Positions 15,968 to 24,254 of a stretch of DNA of 64,000 nt are shown here, one piece after another (within the stretch, counting starts at the first letter, position 1; each line of letters starts with the position of its first letter). The stretch is from Pseudomonas sp. PD9R (GTDB lineage: Bacteria; Pseudomonadota; Gammaproteobacteria; Pseudomonadales; Pseudomonadaceae), in contig NZ_JAHTMR010000009.1 of NCBI RefSeq assembly GCF_019200975.1, positions 62,001 to 126,000 on the forward strand. The letters run 5' to 3'. Position numbers and translations under genes: made by a program. The notes beneath the pieces are model-generated. The model did no database searches. It was not told the origin of the DNA and was given only the letters and a program-made list of their open reading frames with translations.

Positions 15968-18678
15968 TGCGCTGCCTCCTGCAGACCGTCAACGGATTTG
16001 CCAAAGATCGCTGGCGGAATGCCGGCGATGCCCGCAGGCAATGCAACCAGACCGGCACCCAGTTCTTCGTTGATGCGCAGCGGCAGACGCAGGGTCTGAC
16101 CGGCCACGTTCAAGCTGAGCATGGCACCTTCGTTGACACCCAGACGGTCGGCTTCGGACTTGGCCAAAGCGACGTAGGCGGCCGGGATGCGTTCCTGAAC
16201 CGGCGCGGCTTTCGAAGAGGTCTCTTCGCTGCCCAGCAGGTGGAAGAACGGCACGACCTGCCAAGTGCCCGGAGCCGGGTTGAATGCACGCGGAACAGCG
16301 GCGAACCAGTTCAGCGAATCACCAGTGCTTTCGATCAGGCGGGTGCCCGGGTCGCCAGCGCGGATGTGACCACCGACTTCGTCCTGGAACTTGTTCCAGG
16401 CTTGCGGCGAGTTCCAGCCCGGAGACCAGGCGAATGGCACTTGCTGACGCGGTTCGACCGAGCCCGAGTAACCTTCCATCGAGAAGTTGAACGCGGTGTC
16501 GTTGTCTTGCGGAGTACGCGGTTCGTGCACGCTGATGTCGGCGCGCATGGCGGTCCGACCGGAGTAGCGCAGCGGTTCACGGGCCAGTTTCATGCCCTTG
16601 ATGCGGAACGCGGCGGACGGTGCGGCATCGACGATGCGATTCAGAATCGAGGTGCTGGAAGCGACGGCGGCGGTGACGTGGTCCAGCAGGGTCCAGTCGA
16701 TCGGCTGGTTCAGCAGGGTCGCGCGCAGGGCATGCAGCCAGCGCCAGCCTTCGTGAACCAGGATACTCGCGTCCATGTACTTCGGATCGAAGACCTGGAA
16801 GAAGCGCTGGGCGCGACCTTCCTGGCTGACCAGCGTACCGTCGCCTTCCGCGAAGCTGGCGGCTGGCAGGACCAGGTGCGCGCGATCGCTGGTGGCAGTC
16901 TTCTGATGGTCGGCGACGATCAGCACTTTCGCGGCGGTCAGGGCGGCATCGACCTTGGCTTTGTCGGTTCGGGTGTACAGATCGTTTTCCAGCACGACGA
17001 TGGCGTCGGCTTTACCGTCGATCACTGCTTGCAGCGCGGCATCGACCGATTCGCCGCCGAGCATGGCCAGGCCGAGGCTGTTGGCCTCTGGCACGATCAG
17101 GCTGATGGAACCGTTCTTCTCGCGCAGCTTCAAGGCCTTGGCGATGTTCGCGGCGGCTTCGATCAGGGCTTTGGAGCCCAGGGAAGTACCGGCGATGATC
17201 AGTGGGCGCTTGGCCGCGAGCAGGGCGTCGGCGATGCGCTTGGCCAGCCCAAGGGCTTCAGTGTCCAGGCCTTCAACGGCTGGAGCGTTGGCGTCGAGGG
17301 CGTGAGCCACGGCGAAACCGATGCGGGCCAGATCGTCGGGAGCAGCGTGAACGCACTCTTCGGCAACGTCGTCGAGCTTGGTTTCAGCCAGGCTGGCGAT
17401 GAACAGTGGGTTCAGCGCGTGCTGACCGATGTTCTTCACGGCGGCGTCGAGCCAAGGCTGAACGCGCATGGCGTCGGCCATGTCTTCAGCCTTGCCCTTG
17501 ACCGATTGACGCAGGGACAAGGCCATGCGCGCAGCGGTCTGGGTCAGGTCTTCACCGAGGACGAAGATCGCGTCGTGGTCTTCGATATCGCGCATGTTCG
17601 GGATCGGCAGCGGGCTGTCTTTCAACACCTGCATGACCAGACGAATGCGTTCCAGCTCGGACGCTTCGATACCCGAGTAGAAGTGCTCGGCACCGACCAG
17701 TTCGCGCAACGCGTAGTTGCTTTCGAGGCTGGCGCGCGGCGAACCGATACCGACGATATTGCGACCGCGCAGCAGTTCGGCGGCTTTGTCCAGCGCTTCG
17801 TCGAGGCTCAGCTTGGCGCCATTGGCCAGCAGAGGCTGACGCGGACGGTCTTCGCGGTTGACGTAGCCATAGCCGAAACGGCCACGGTCGCACAGGAAGT
17901 ACTGGTTTACCGAACCGTTGAAACGGTTCTCGATACGACGCAGCTCACCATAACGCTCGCCCGGGGAGATGTTGCAACCGCTGGAGCAGCCATGGCAGAT
18001 GCTCGGCGAGAACTGCATGTCCCACTTGCGGTTGTAGCGCTCGGAGTGAGTCTTGTCGGTGAACACACCGGTCGGGCAGACCTCGGTGAGGTTGCCGGAG
18101 AACTCGCTTTCCAGGGTGCCGTCTTCTACACGGCCGAAGTACACGTTGTCGTGTGCGCCGAACACACCGAGGTCAGTGCCACCAGCGTAATCCTTATAGA
18201 AGCGCACGCAGCGGTAGCAAGCGATGCAGCGGTTCATTTCGTGGGAAATGAACGGGCCCAGTTGCTGGTTCTGGTGGGTACGCTTGGTGAAGCGGTAACG
18301 GCGCTCGTTGTGGCCGGTCATTACCGTCATGTCTTGCAGGTGGCAGTGACCGCCTTCTTCGCAGACCGGGCAGTCGTGCGGGTGGTTGGTCATCAGCCAT
18401 TCAACAACGCTGGCGCGGAATACTTTCGCTTCTTCGTCGTCGATGGAGATCCAGCTGCCGTCGGTGGCGGGGGTCATGCAGGACATGACGATCCGACCAC
18501 GCTTGTCGTTCTCGTCGGTGTACTGCTTGACCGCGCACTGGCGGCAAGCGCCAACGCTGCCTAGGGCTGGGTGCCAGCAGAAATACGGGATATCGAGGCC
18601 TAGCGACAGACATGCCTGTAACAGGTTGTCTGCCCCATCGACTTCGAGCTCTTTGCCGTCTACGTGGATAGTGGCCAT
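15964..18678 (-). CDS. nuoG: NADH-quinone oxidoreductase subunit G
   Basis: Largest peripheral-arm subunit, 904 residues. The N-terminus carries the [2Fe-2S] cluster motif (GACRQC region), then HDCPVCEEGGHCHLQD with the His/Cys-ligated cluster, then a CIACYRC [4Fe-4S] motif. CHGCSSGCN near residues 228-236 corresponds to the extra N7 cluster found in some bacteria. A molybdopterin-oxidoreductase-like domain without cofactor follows. It is preceded by a 137-bp gap after nuoF that holds a terminator-like hairpin, the only large gap among the genes of the operon. Confidence 0.97.
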   Translation of the reverse strand: MATIHVDGKELEVDGADNLLQACLSLGLDIPYFCWHPALGSVGACRQCAVKQYTDENDKRGRIVMSCMTPATDGSWISIDDEEAKVFRASVVEWLMTNHPHDCPVCEEGGHCHLQDMTVMTGHNERRYRFTKRTHQNQQLGPFISHEMNRCIACYRCVRFYKDYAGGTDLGVFGAHDNVYFGRVEDGTLESEFSGNLTEVCPTGVFTDKTHSERYNRKWDMQFSPSICHGCSSGCNISPGERYGELRRIENRFNGSVNQYFLCDRGRFGYGYVNREDRPRQPLLANGAKLSLDEALDKAAELLRGRNIVGIGSPRASLESNYALRELVGAEHFYSGIEASELERIRLVMQVLKDSPLPIPNMRDIEDHDAIFVLGEDLTQTAARMALSLRQSVKGKAEDMADAMRVQPWLDAAVKNIGQHALNPLFIASLAETKLDDVAEECVHAAPDDLARIGFAVAHALDANAPAVEGLDTEALGLAKRIADALLAAKRPLIIAGTSLGSKALIEAAANIAKALKLREKNGSISLIVPEANSLGLAMLGGESVDAALQAVIDGKADAIVVLENDLYTRTDKAKVDAALTAAKVLIVADHQKTATSDRAHLVLPAASFAEGDGTLVSQEGRAQRFFQVFDPKYMDASILVHEGWRWLHALRATLLNQPIDWTLLDHVTAAVASSTSILNRIVDAAPSAAFRIKGMKLAREPLRYSGRTAMRADISVHEPRTPQDNDTAFNFSMEGYSGSVEPRQQVPFAWSPGWNSPQAWNKFQDEVGGHIRAGDPGTRLIESTGDSLNWFAAVPRAFNPAPGTWQVVPFFHLLGSEETSSKAAPVQERIPAAYVALAKSEADRLGVNEGAMLSLNVAGQTLRLPLRINEELGAGLVALPAGIAGIPPAIFGKSVDGLQEAAQ

Positions 18679-18780
18679 GGTTCAAAGTTCTTCGTTGGCC
18701 CGGTGTCAGCGGGCGTGGCTAATGGAATCTTGTTATCCGCGTGAATCAAAACAGCCGGTAAAGGCGTCATCACACGAAAA

Positions 18781-18802
18781 GCGAAGGGCACGGACCCTTC
18801 GC
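18781..18802 (-). terminator. terminator-like hairpin between nuoF and nuoG
   Basis: The 8-bp perfect stem GCGAAGGG / CCCTTCGC with a 6-base loop lies 14 bases past the nuoF stop. On the operon strand it is followed by TTTTCG; on the opposite strand it is followed by CTTTTTT. It may act as a partial terminator, an attenuator or an RNA-stabilising structure within the operon. Confidence 0.6.
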
Positions 18803-18815
18803 CTTTTTTAAGCGT

Positions 18816-20171
18816 TTACGCACCGACTACGATCGGCCTTGCCAGAGGCGGGACGGCGGCGCTGGTAGGCGCGATGCCGGCTTCGAATTCTGGACGGAAG
18901 TATTTGATTGCGCTGCCCAACGGTTCCACGGCGCCCGGTGCGTGAGCACAGAAGGTCTTGCCTGGGCCGAGGAAGCCGACCAGACCCAGCAGGGTCTCGA
19001 TGTCGCCGGCTTGCCCTTCACCGTTCTCGATGGCGCGCAGAAGCTTGACGCTCCACGGCAAACCGTCACGGCAAGGAGTGCAGAAACCGCACGACTCACG
19101 GGAGAAGAACTCTTCCATGTTGCGCAGCAGGGACACCATGTTGACGCTGTCGTCCACCGCCATGGCCAGGCCGGTACCCATACGGGTGCCCACTTTGGCG
19201 ATGCCGCCGGCGTACATTTGCGCGTCCAGGTGTTCCGGCAACAGGAAACCGGTACCGGCGCCGCCAGGCTGCCAGCACTTGAGCTTGTAACCGTCGCGCA
19301 TGCCGCCAGCGTAGTCTTCGAACAACTCGCGAGCGGTGACGCCGAACGGCAGTTCCCACAGGCCCGGGTTCTTGACCTTGCCGGAGAAGCCCATGAGCTT
19401 GGTGCCCATGTCTTCGCTGCCTTCGCGAGACAACGATTTGTACCAGTCCACGCCGTCGGCAATGATCGCCGGCACGTTGCACAGGGTTTCAACGTTGTTC
19501 ACGCAGGTCGGCTTGCCCCACACGCCAACGGCAGCAGGGAAGGGCGGTTTGGAGCGCGGGTTGGCGCGGCGACCTTCGAGGGAATTGATCAGTGCGGTTT
19601 CTTCACCGCAGATGTAACGCCCGGCACCGGTGTGGACGAACAGCTCGAAATCGAAGCCGCTGCCCAGGATGTTCTTGCCCAGCAGGCCCGCTGCCTTGGC
19701 TTCTTCCACGGCACGGTTGAGGTGCTTGGCGGCGGTGGTGTATTCGCCACGCAGGAAGATGTAGCCACGGTAGGTTTTCAGTGCGCGGGCACTGATCAGC
19801 ATGCCTTCGATCAGCAGATGGGGCAGTTGCTCCATCAGCATGCGGTCTTTCCAGGTGTTCGGCTCCATTTCATCCGCGTTGCACAGCAGGTAGCGGATGT
19901 TGATGGATTCGTCTTTTGGCATCAGGCCCCACTTCACGCCAGTGGGGAAGCCTGCACCGCCGCGACCTTTCAAGCCTGAATCCTTCACGGTCTGGACGAT
20001 ATCGTCCTGAGCCATGTCGGCAAAGGCCTTGCGCGCAGCGGCGTAACCGTTCTTGGCCTGGTACTCGTCGAGCCATACGGCTTCGCCATCATCACGCAGA
20101 CGCCAGGTGAGCGGGTGAGTCTCGGCCGAACGCTTGATGCGGTTGGCTGGACCGAAGGAAGTCAGGGTCAT
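18816..20171 (-). CDS. nuoF: NADH-quinone oxidoreductase subunit F (NADH and FMN binding)
   Basis: Entry point for electrons, 451 residues. The NADH/FMN site is visible as GRGGAGFPTGVKWG (about residues 69-82) and the N3 [4Fe-4S] cluster motif as ESCGFCTPCRDG. It overlaps nuoE by four bases (ATGA) and is followed by the intra-operon hairpin. Confidence 0.97.
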   Translation of the reverse strand: MTLTSFGPANRIKRSAETHPLTWRLRDDGEAVWLDEYQAKNGYAAARKAFADMAQDDIVQTVKDSGLKGRGGAGFPTGVKWGLMPKDESINIRYLLCNADEMEPNTWKDRMLMEQLPHLLIEGMLISARALKTYRGYIFLRGEYTTAAKHLNRAVEEAKAAGLLGKNILGSGFDFELFVHTGAGRYICGEETALINSLEGRRANPRSKPPFPAAVGVWGKPTCVNNVETLCNVPAIIADGVDWYKSLSREGSEDMGTKLMGFSGKVKNPGLWELPFGVTARELFEDYAGGMRDGYKLKCWQPGGAGTGFLLPEHLDAQMYAGGIAKVGTRMGTGLAMAVDDSVNMVSLLRNMEEFFSRESCGFCTPCRDGLPWSVKLLRAIENGEGQAGDIETLLGLVGFLGPGKTFCAHAPGAVEPLGSAIKYFRPEFEAGIAPTSAAVPPLARPIVVGA

Positions 20172-20665
20172 ACGTAGCCCTCGAGCAATTTGGCAACGCC
20201 GGCTGGCTGCACATCACCGAAAGTGTCGTCGTCGATCATCAACGCCGGCGCCTTGTCGCAGTTGCCGAGGCAGCAGACCGGCAGCAGGGTGAAACGACCA
20301 TCGCTGGTGGTCTGGCCCAGGCCGATGCCCAGCTTGCTCTGGATTTCGCTGACCACGGACTCGTGGCCACCGATGTAGCAGACCATGCTGTCGCAGACGC
20401 GGATGATGTGGCGACCGACTGGCTGACGGAAAATCTGGCTATAGAACGTCGCCACGCCTTCAACGTCGCTGGCCGGGATGCCGAGGATCTCGCCGATGGC
20501 GTACAGAGCGCCGTCCGGCACCCAGCCACGTTCCTTCTGGACGATCTTCAGGGCTTCGATCGACGCCGCGCGCGGGTCTTCGTAGTGATGCAGCTCGTGC
20601 TCGATGGCCGAGCGCTCGGTTTCGCTCAGGGCGAAACGGTCTGTCTGGATAAGCGTGCTGTTCAT
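20168..20665 (-). CDS. nuoE: NADH-quinone oxidoreductase subunit E
   Basis: Thioredoxin-like [2Fe-2S] subunit of 165 residues carrying cluster N1a, partner of NuoF. The four cysteine ligands are visible in CDSMVCYIGG and PVCCLGNCDKAP. It starts 2 bp after the nuoCD stop. Confidence 0.96.
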   Translation of the reverse strand: MNSTLIQTDRFALSETERSAIEHELHHYEDPRAASIEALKIVQKERGWVPDGALYAIGEILGIPASDVEGVATFYSQIFRQPVGRHIIRVCDSMVCYIGGHESVVSEIQSKLGIGLGQTTSDGRFTLLPVCCLGNCDKAPALMIDDDTFGDVQPAGVAKLLEGYV

Positions 20666-20667
20666 GC

Positions 20668-22452
20668 TTAGCGGTCCACGTCGGCCATAACGAAATCGAT
20701 ACTACCCAGGTACGCAATCAAGTCCGCGACCATGCTGCCTTTGATCACCGAAGGGATCTGCTGCAGGTGCGGGAAGCTTGGGGTGCGAATCCGGGTGCGG
20801 TAGCTCATGGTGCCGCCATCGCTCGTCAGGTAATAACTGTTGATGCCCTTGGTCGCTTCGATCATCTGGAAGGATTCGTTGGCCGGCATGACCGGGCCCC
20901 ACGAAACTTGCAGGAAGTGCGTGATCAAGGTCTCGATGTGCTGCAGGGTGCGCTCTTTCGGTGGCGGCGTGGTCAGCGGGTGATCCGCCTTGTACGGGCC
21001 TTCCGGCATGTTGCGCATGCACTGGTCGATGATCTTGATGCTCTGGCGCATCTCCTCGACGCGCACGATGCAACGGTCGTAGGCATCGCCATTGGCGGCC
21101 AGTGGCACTTCGAATTCGAAGTTCTCGTAGCCCGAGTACGGACGCGCCTTACGCAGATCGAAATCGCAACCGGTCGAGCGCAGGCCGGCACCGGTGACGC
21201 CCCATTCCAGGGCTTCTTTGGTGTTGTAGGCGGCGACGCCGATGGTACGGCCACGCAGGATGCTGTTGTCGAGGGCAGCTTTCTGGTATTCGTCCAGACG
21301 CTTTGGCATCCACTCGACGAAGTCTTTCACCAGTTTTTCCCAGCCGCGTGGCAGGTCGTGTGCGACGCCGCCGATGCGGTACCAGGCCGGGTGCAGACGG
21401 AAACCGGTAATGGCCTCAATCACCGTGTACGCCTTTTGGCGATCGGTGAAGGTGAAGAACACCGGCGTCATGGCGCCGACGTCCTGGATGTAAGTACCCA
21501 GGAACAGCAGGTGGCTGGTGATCCGGAAGAACTCGGCCATCATGATGCGGATGACGTCGACCTTCTCGGGCACCTTGATGCCGGCCAGCTTCTCGACCGA
21601 GAGCACGTACGGCAGGTTGTTCATCACGCCGCCGAGGTAGTCGATACGGTCGGTGTACGGAATGAAGCTGTGCCAGGACTGACGCTCGGCCATCTTCTCG
21701 GCACCACGGTGGTGGTAACCGACGTCCGGAACGCAATCGACGATCTCTTCACCGTCCAGCTGCAAGATGATGCGGAACGCACCGTGCGCCGAAGGATGGT
21801 TAGGGCCGAGGTTGAGGAACATGTAGTCCTCGTTCGGACCGGAACGCTTCATGCCCCAGTCTTCAGGCTTGAAGCGCGCGGCCTCTTCCTCAAGCTGTTG
21901 CTTGGCCAGGGTCAGGCTGAACGGGTCGAACTCGGTGGCACGAGCCGGGAAATCCTTGCGCAGCGGGTGACCTTCCCAGGTCGGCGGCATCATGATGCGG
22001 GTCAGGTGCGGGTGACCTTTGAAGTCGATCCCGTACATGTCCCACACTTCACGCTCGTACCAGTTGGCGTTCGGCCAGATGCCGGTAACGGTCGGTACGC
22101 TGAGGTCGCTCTCGGACAAGGCGACCTTGATCATTACGTCACTATTACGCTCGATCGACATCAAGTGATAGAACACAGTGAAGTCGGCGCCGCTTGGCAG
22201 CCCCTGACGCTTGGTGCGCAGGCGCTCGTCCACGCCGTGCAGGTCATAGAGCATGACGTACGGCTTGGGCAGGTTGCGCAGGAAGGTCAGGACTTCGACG
22301 AGTTTGGCACGGGCAACCCAAAGCACCGGCATGCCGGTGCGGGTAGGCTGGGCGGTAAACGCCTCCGGGCCAAAACGATTGTTCAGTTCGACGACCACAT
22401 CCTGGTCGTCTGCCTTATAAGGCGGGATGTACAGAGCACTGCCTGTAGTCAT
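20668..22452 (-). CDS. nuoC: NADH-quinone oxidoreductase fused subunits C/D
   Basis: Natural NuoC-NuoD fusion of 594 residues, the form found in E. coli and Pseudomonas (also called nuoCD). The NuoC part covers about residues 1-190 and includes the WYEREVWDMYGIDFKGHP signature. The NuoD part begins around NLGPNHPSAHGAFRI, related to the hydrogenase large subunit, and helps to form the quinone site. It lies 72 bp after nuoB. Confidence 0.97.
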   Translation of the reverse strand: MTTGSALYIPPYKADDQDVVVELNNRFGPEAFTAQPTRTGMPVLWVARAKLVEVLTFLRNLPKPYVMLYDLHGVDERLRTKRQGLPSGADFTVFYHLMSIERNSDVMIKVALSESDLSVPTVTGIWPNANWYEREVWDMYGIDFKGHPHLTRIMMPPTWEGHPLRKDFPARATEFDPFSLTLAKQQLEEEAARFKPEDWGMKRSGPNEDYMFLNLGPNHPSAHGAFRIILQLDGEEIVDCVPDVGYHHRGAEKMAERQSWHSFIPYTDRIDYLGGVMNNLPYVLSVEKLAGIKVPEKVDVIRIMMAEFFRITSHLLFLGTYIQDVGAMTPVFFTFTDRQKAYTVIEAITGFRLHPAWYRIGGVAHDLPRGWEKLVKDFVEWMPKRLDEYQKAALDNSILRGRTIGVAAYNTKEALEWGVTGAGLRSTGCDFDLRKARPYSGYENFEFEVPLAANGDAYDRCIVRVEEMRQSIKIIDQCMRNMPEGPYKADHPLTTPPPKERTLQHIETLITHFLQVSWGPVMPANESFQMIEATKGINSYYLTSDGGTMSYRTRIRTPSFPHLQQIPSVIKGSMVADLIAYLGSIDFVMADVDR

Positions 22453-22524
22453 GGTTATTTATCGCTTTCGGTCAACGTAAAGAATGAAGCCAGCTTCTCG
22501 TTTCTTTGAAACAGCAGATCTGGA

Positions 22525-23199
22525 TCAGACTTCGTCGGGGCTGCGCAGGTTGGTGACTGCGATTCGCTGTTCGCGGCGCTGTTCCTTTTGCGAAGGCATC
22601 TCGGCGCGGTATACGCCTTGATCACCAACGACCCAGGAAAGCGGACGACGCTCCTGTCCAATGGACTCTTGCAAGAGCATCAAGCCTTGCAGAAAAGCTT
22701 CAGGACGGGGCGGGCAGCCAGGCACGTAGACGTCCACGGGCAGGAACTTGTCCACCCCTTGAACGACAGAGTAGATGTCGTACATGCCACCGGAGTTGGC
22801 GCACGAACCCATGGAAATAACCCATTTAGGTTCGAGCATTTGCTCGTAGAGACGCTGGATGATCGGCGCCATCTTGATGAAGCAGGTACCGGCGATAACC
22901 ATGAAATCCGCCTGACGCGGTGATGCCCGGATAACCTCGGCGCCAAAGCGCGCGATGTCGTGGGGCGCCGTGAAGGCGGTGGTCATTTCCACATAGCAGC
23001 ACGAAAGACCGAAGTTATACGGCCACAGGGAGTTTTTGCGCCCCCAGTTGATCGTGCCGTTAAGCACGTCTTCGAGCTTGCCCATGAAAATGTTTTTGTG
23101 GACTTGATCTTCTAACGGATCGGAAACGGTTTCCCGTTCGCCAATCGGATACTGCTCGTTAGGAGCATCGGGGTCGATCCTGGTGAGATTGTATTGCAT
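22525..23199 (-). CDS. nuoB: NADH-quinone oxidoreductase subunit B
   Basis: Subunit of 224 residues binding cluster N2, the last electron carrier before quinone. Ligands are seen in the tandem cysteines of LSCCYVEMTTAF, in GSCANSGGMYD and in VPGCPPRPEA. The ATG at 23199 (MQYNLTRID) is preferred: the longer frame begins with TTG two codons upstream, while GAGG lies at good distance from the ATG. Confidence 0.96.
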   Translation of the reverse strand: MQYNLTRIDPDAPNEQYPIGERETVSDPLEDQVHKNIFMGKLEDVLNGTINWGRKNSLWPYNFGLSCCYVEMTTAFTAPHDIARFGAEVIRASPRQADFMVIAGTCFIKMAPIIQRLYEQMLEPKWVISMGSCANSGGMYDIYSVVQGVDKFLPVDVYVPGCPPRPEAFLQGLMLLQESIGQERRPLSWVVGDQGVYRAEMPSQKEQRREQRIAVTNLRSPDEV

Positions 23200-23209
23200 T
23201 GCCAAAGCC

Positions 23210-23623
23210 TCATTGTTTCAGCTTCGCTTGCCGCTTGCGCCGAGCTTCCGGAGCCCAATCAAGGGCGCCCACTCGGAATAGGTAGACAAGGCCTGCCAAC
23301 AGAATTGCTATGAAAACGAGAGCTTCGACGAATCCGGTCCAGCCGCTTTCGCGGACGGACACAGACCATGCAAAGAGAAAGAGGGCTTCGATATCGAAGA
23401 TCACGAAGAGCATCGCGACCAGATAGAATTTGGCTGAAAGCCGCAAGCGGGCGCCACCTGTAGGTAGCATGCCGGACTCGAACGGTTCGTTTTTGCTGCG
23501 GCCCCAGGCTTTTGACCCGAGGAGGCTGGAGACACCCAGCATGAAGGCACAGAGGCCGACGACGCCTAGAAGGAAAATGGCAAAGCCCCAGTTGTGGGCC
23601 ATGAGTCCTGTCGCTTCGGGCAT
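23210..23623 (-). CDS. nuoA: NADH-quinone oxidoreductase subunit A
   Basis: First gene of the nuo operon. The protein has 137 residues and three hydrophobic helices, with the conserved loop PFESGMLPTGGARLRLSAKF that lines the quinone entrance in complex I structures. The start MPEATGLMAHNWG at 23623 is supported by AAGGAT seven bases upstream; the longer ORF adds 25 residues from the leader. Two regulatory-looking sites lie upstream. Confidence 0.95.
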   Translation of the reverse strand: MPEATGLMAHNWGFAIFLLGVVGLCAFMLGVSSLLGSKAWGRSKNEPFESGMLPTGGARLRLSAKFYLVAMLFVIFDIEALFLFAWSVSVRESGWTGFVEALVFIAILLAGLVYLFRVGALDWAPEARRKRQAKLKQ

Positions 23624-23739
23624 GCTGGTAATCCTTAACAGAGAGCAAAGGTCTCTGAGCTTGAAAAGAAACAAAGCAGTGACGATATGTCGCAGCAATC
23701 AATCCCGCTGATTTTATGGCTAAACACCCGGCAAGTAAA

Positions 23740-23768
23740 ATTCCTATAGCGAAATTATTTATAGGAAT
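23740..23768. promoter_or_regulatory. 9-bp perfect inverted repeat upstream of nuoA
   Basis: ATTCCTATA and TATAGGAAT are separated by 11 bases, so the half-site centres are 20 bp (two helical turns) apart, about 130 bp upstream of the nuoA start. It looks like a dimeric repressor or activator operator. The regulator is not identifiable from this window. Confidence 0.5.
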
Positions 23769-23872
23769 AAGGACATGGCGCATGCCAAAAGCCCTGTAAC
23801 CCTTGGCCTGTGGGCATTAGCTGGCATTTCGTTAATTATGTTTTGTAGGGAATGTAACGAACAGGTTTTCAG

Positions 23873-23891
23873 CTAAATGATAATCAGTATT
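23873..23891. promoter_or_regulatory. candidate Fur box upstream of the nuo operon
   Basis: CTAAATGATAATCAGTATT agrees with the 19-bp Fur consensus at 14 of 19 positions, including the core ATGATAATCA. It lies about 250 bp upstream of nuoA with no iron-uptake gene beside it. The 23624-24254 gap otherwise holds a REP doublet and the aceA terminator, with no convincing gene. Confidence 0.5.
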
Positions 23892-24038
23892 GTTTGGCTT
23901 GGTTTTTAAACTGTTTAACGAGCAAGTGCTGTGGAAGTTGTCTTATATGCGCATTACTGCAAGTAGCGGTGGCGTTCGTTTTGGCGGATTTTCCTTGGCT
24001 GAGGCTCAATGTCTTTGCCAGGGGCACCGCCACTCCCT

Positions 24039-24132
24039 GTAGGAGCTGACGAGTGAAACGAGGCTGCGATCTTTTGACCTTTAACAAGCAAGATCAAGAG
24101 ATCGCAGCCTCGTTTCACTCGTCAGCTCGTAC
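24039..24132. repeat. REP doublet, variant arm
   Basis: GTAGGAGCTGACGAGTGAAA and its inverted partner, with the usual GGCTGCGATC inner part. The outer arm differs from the GTAGGAGCTGCCG form seen elsewhere and the variant is matched on both arms, so the two halves changed together. Confidence 0.85.
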
Positions 24133-24163
24133 AGGATTTTCTGGTGTTTGGGAAAACGCAGGC

Positions 24164-24192
24164 AAAAAAACGCCCCGAACCAGTCGGGGCGT
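24164..24192 (-). terminator. terminator of aceA
   Basis: Minus-strand stem CGCCCCGA / TCGGGGCG with a 5-base loop followed by seven Ts, about 60 bases after the aceA stop. Confidence 0.9.
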
Positions 24193-24254
24193 CAGATGTG
24201 CGGCGTTGCGGTTTCTAATCAGTCCGCAACGGCCGTTGTCTCAAGCGAAGCAAA

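Noticed and set aside
13919..16099. Long open frame (726 codons) antisense to nuoJ, nuoI and nuoH
   Set aside because: It crosses three well-supported genes and is rich in His, Gln and Asp, typical of an antisense shadow.
15967..18564. Long open frame (865 codons) antisense to nuoG
   Set aside because: It mirrors nuoG codon structure in a high-GC genome, has a low-complexity composition and resembles no family, whereas nuoG shows all its metal-binding motifs.
23884..24087. A 67-codon minus-strand frame near the Fur-like box
   Set aside because: No family resemblance, no ribosome-binding site and it runs into a REP element.
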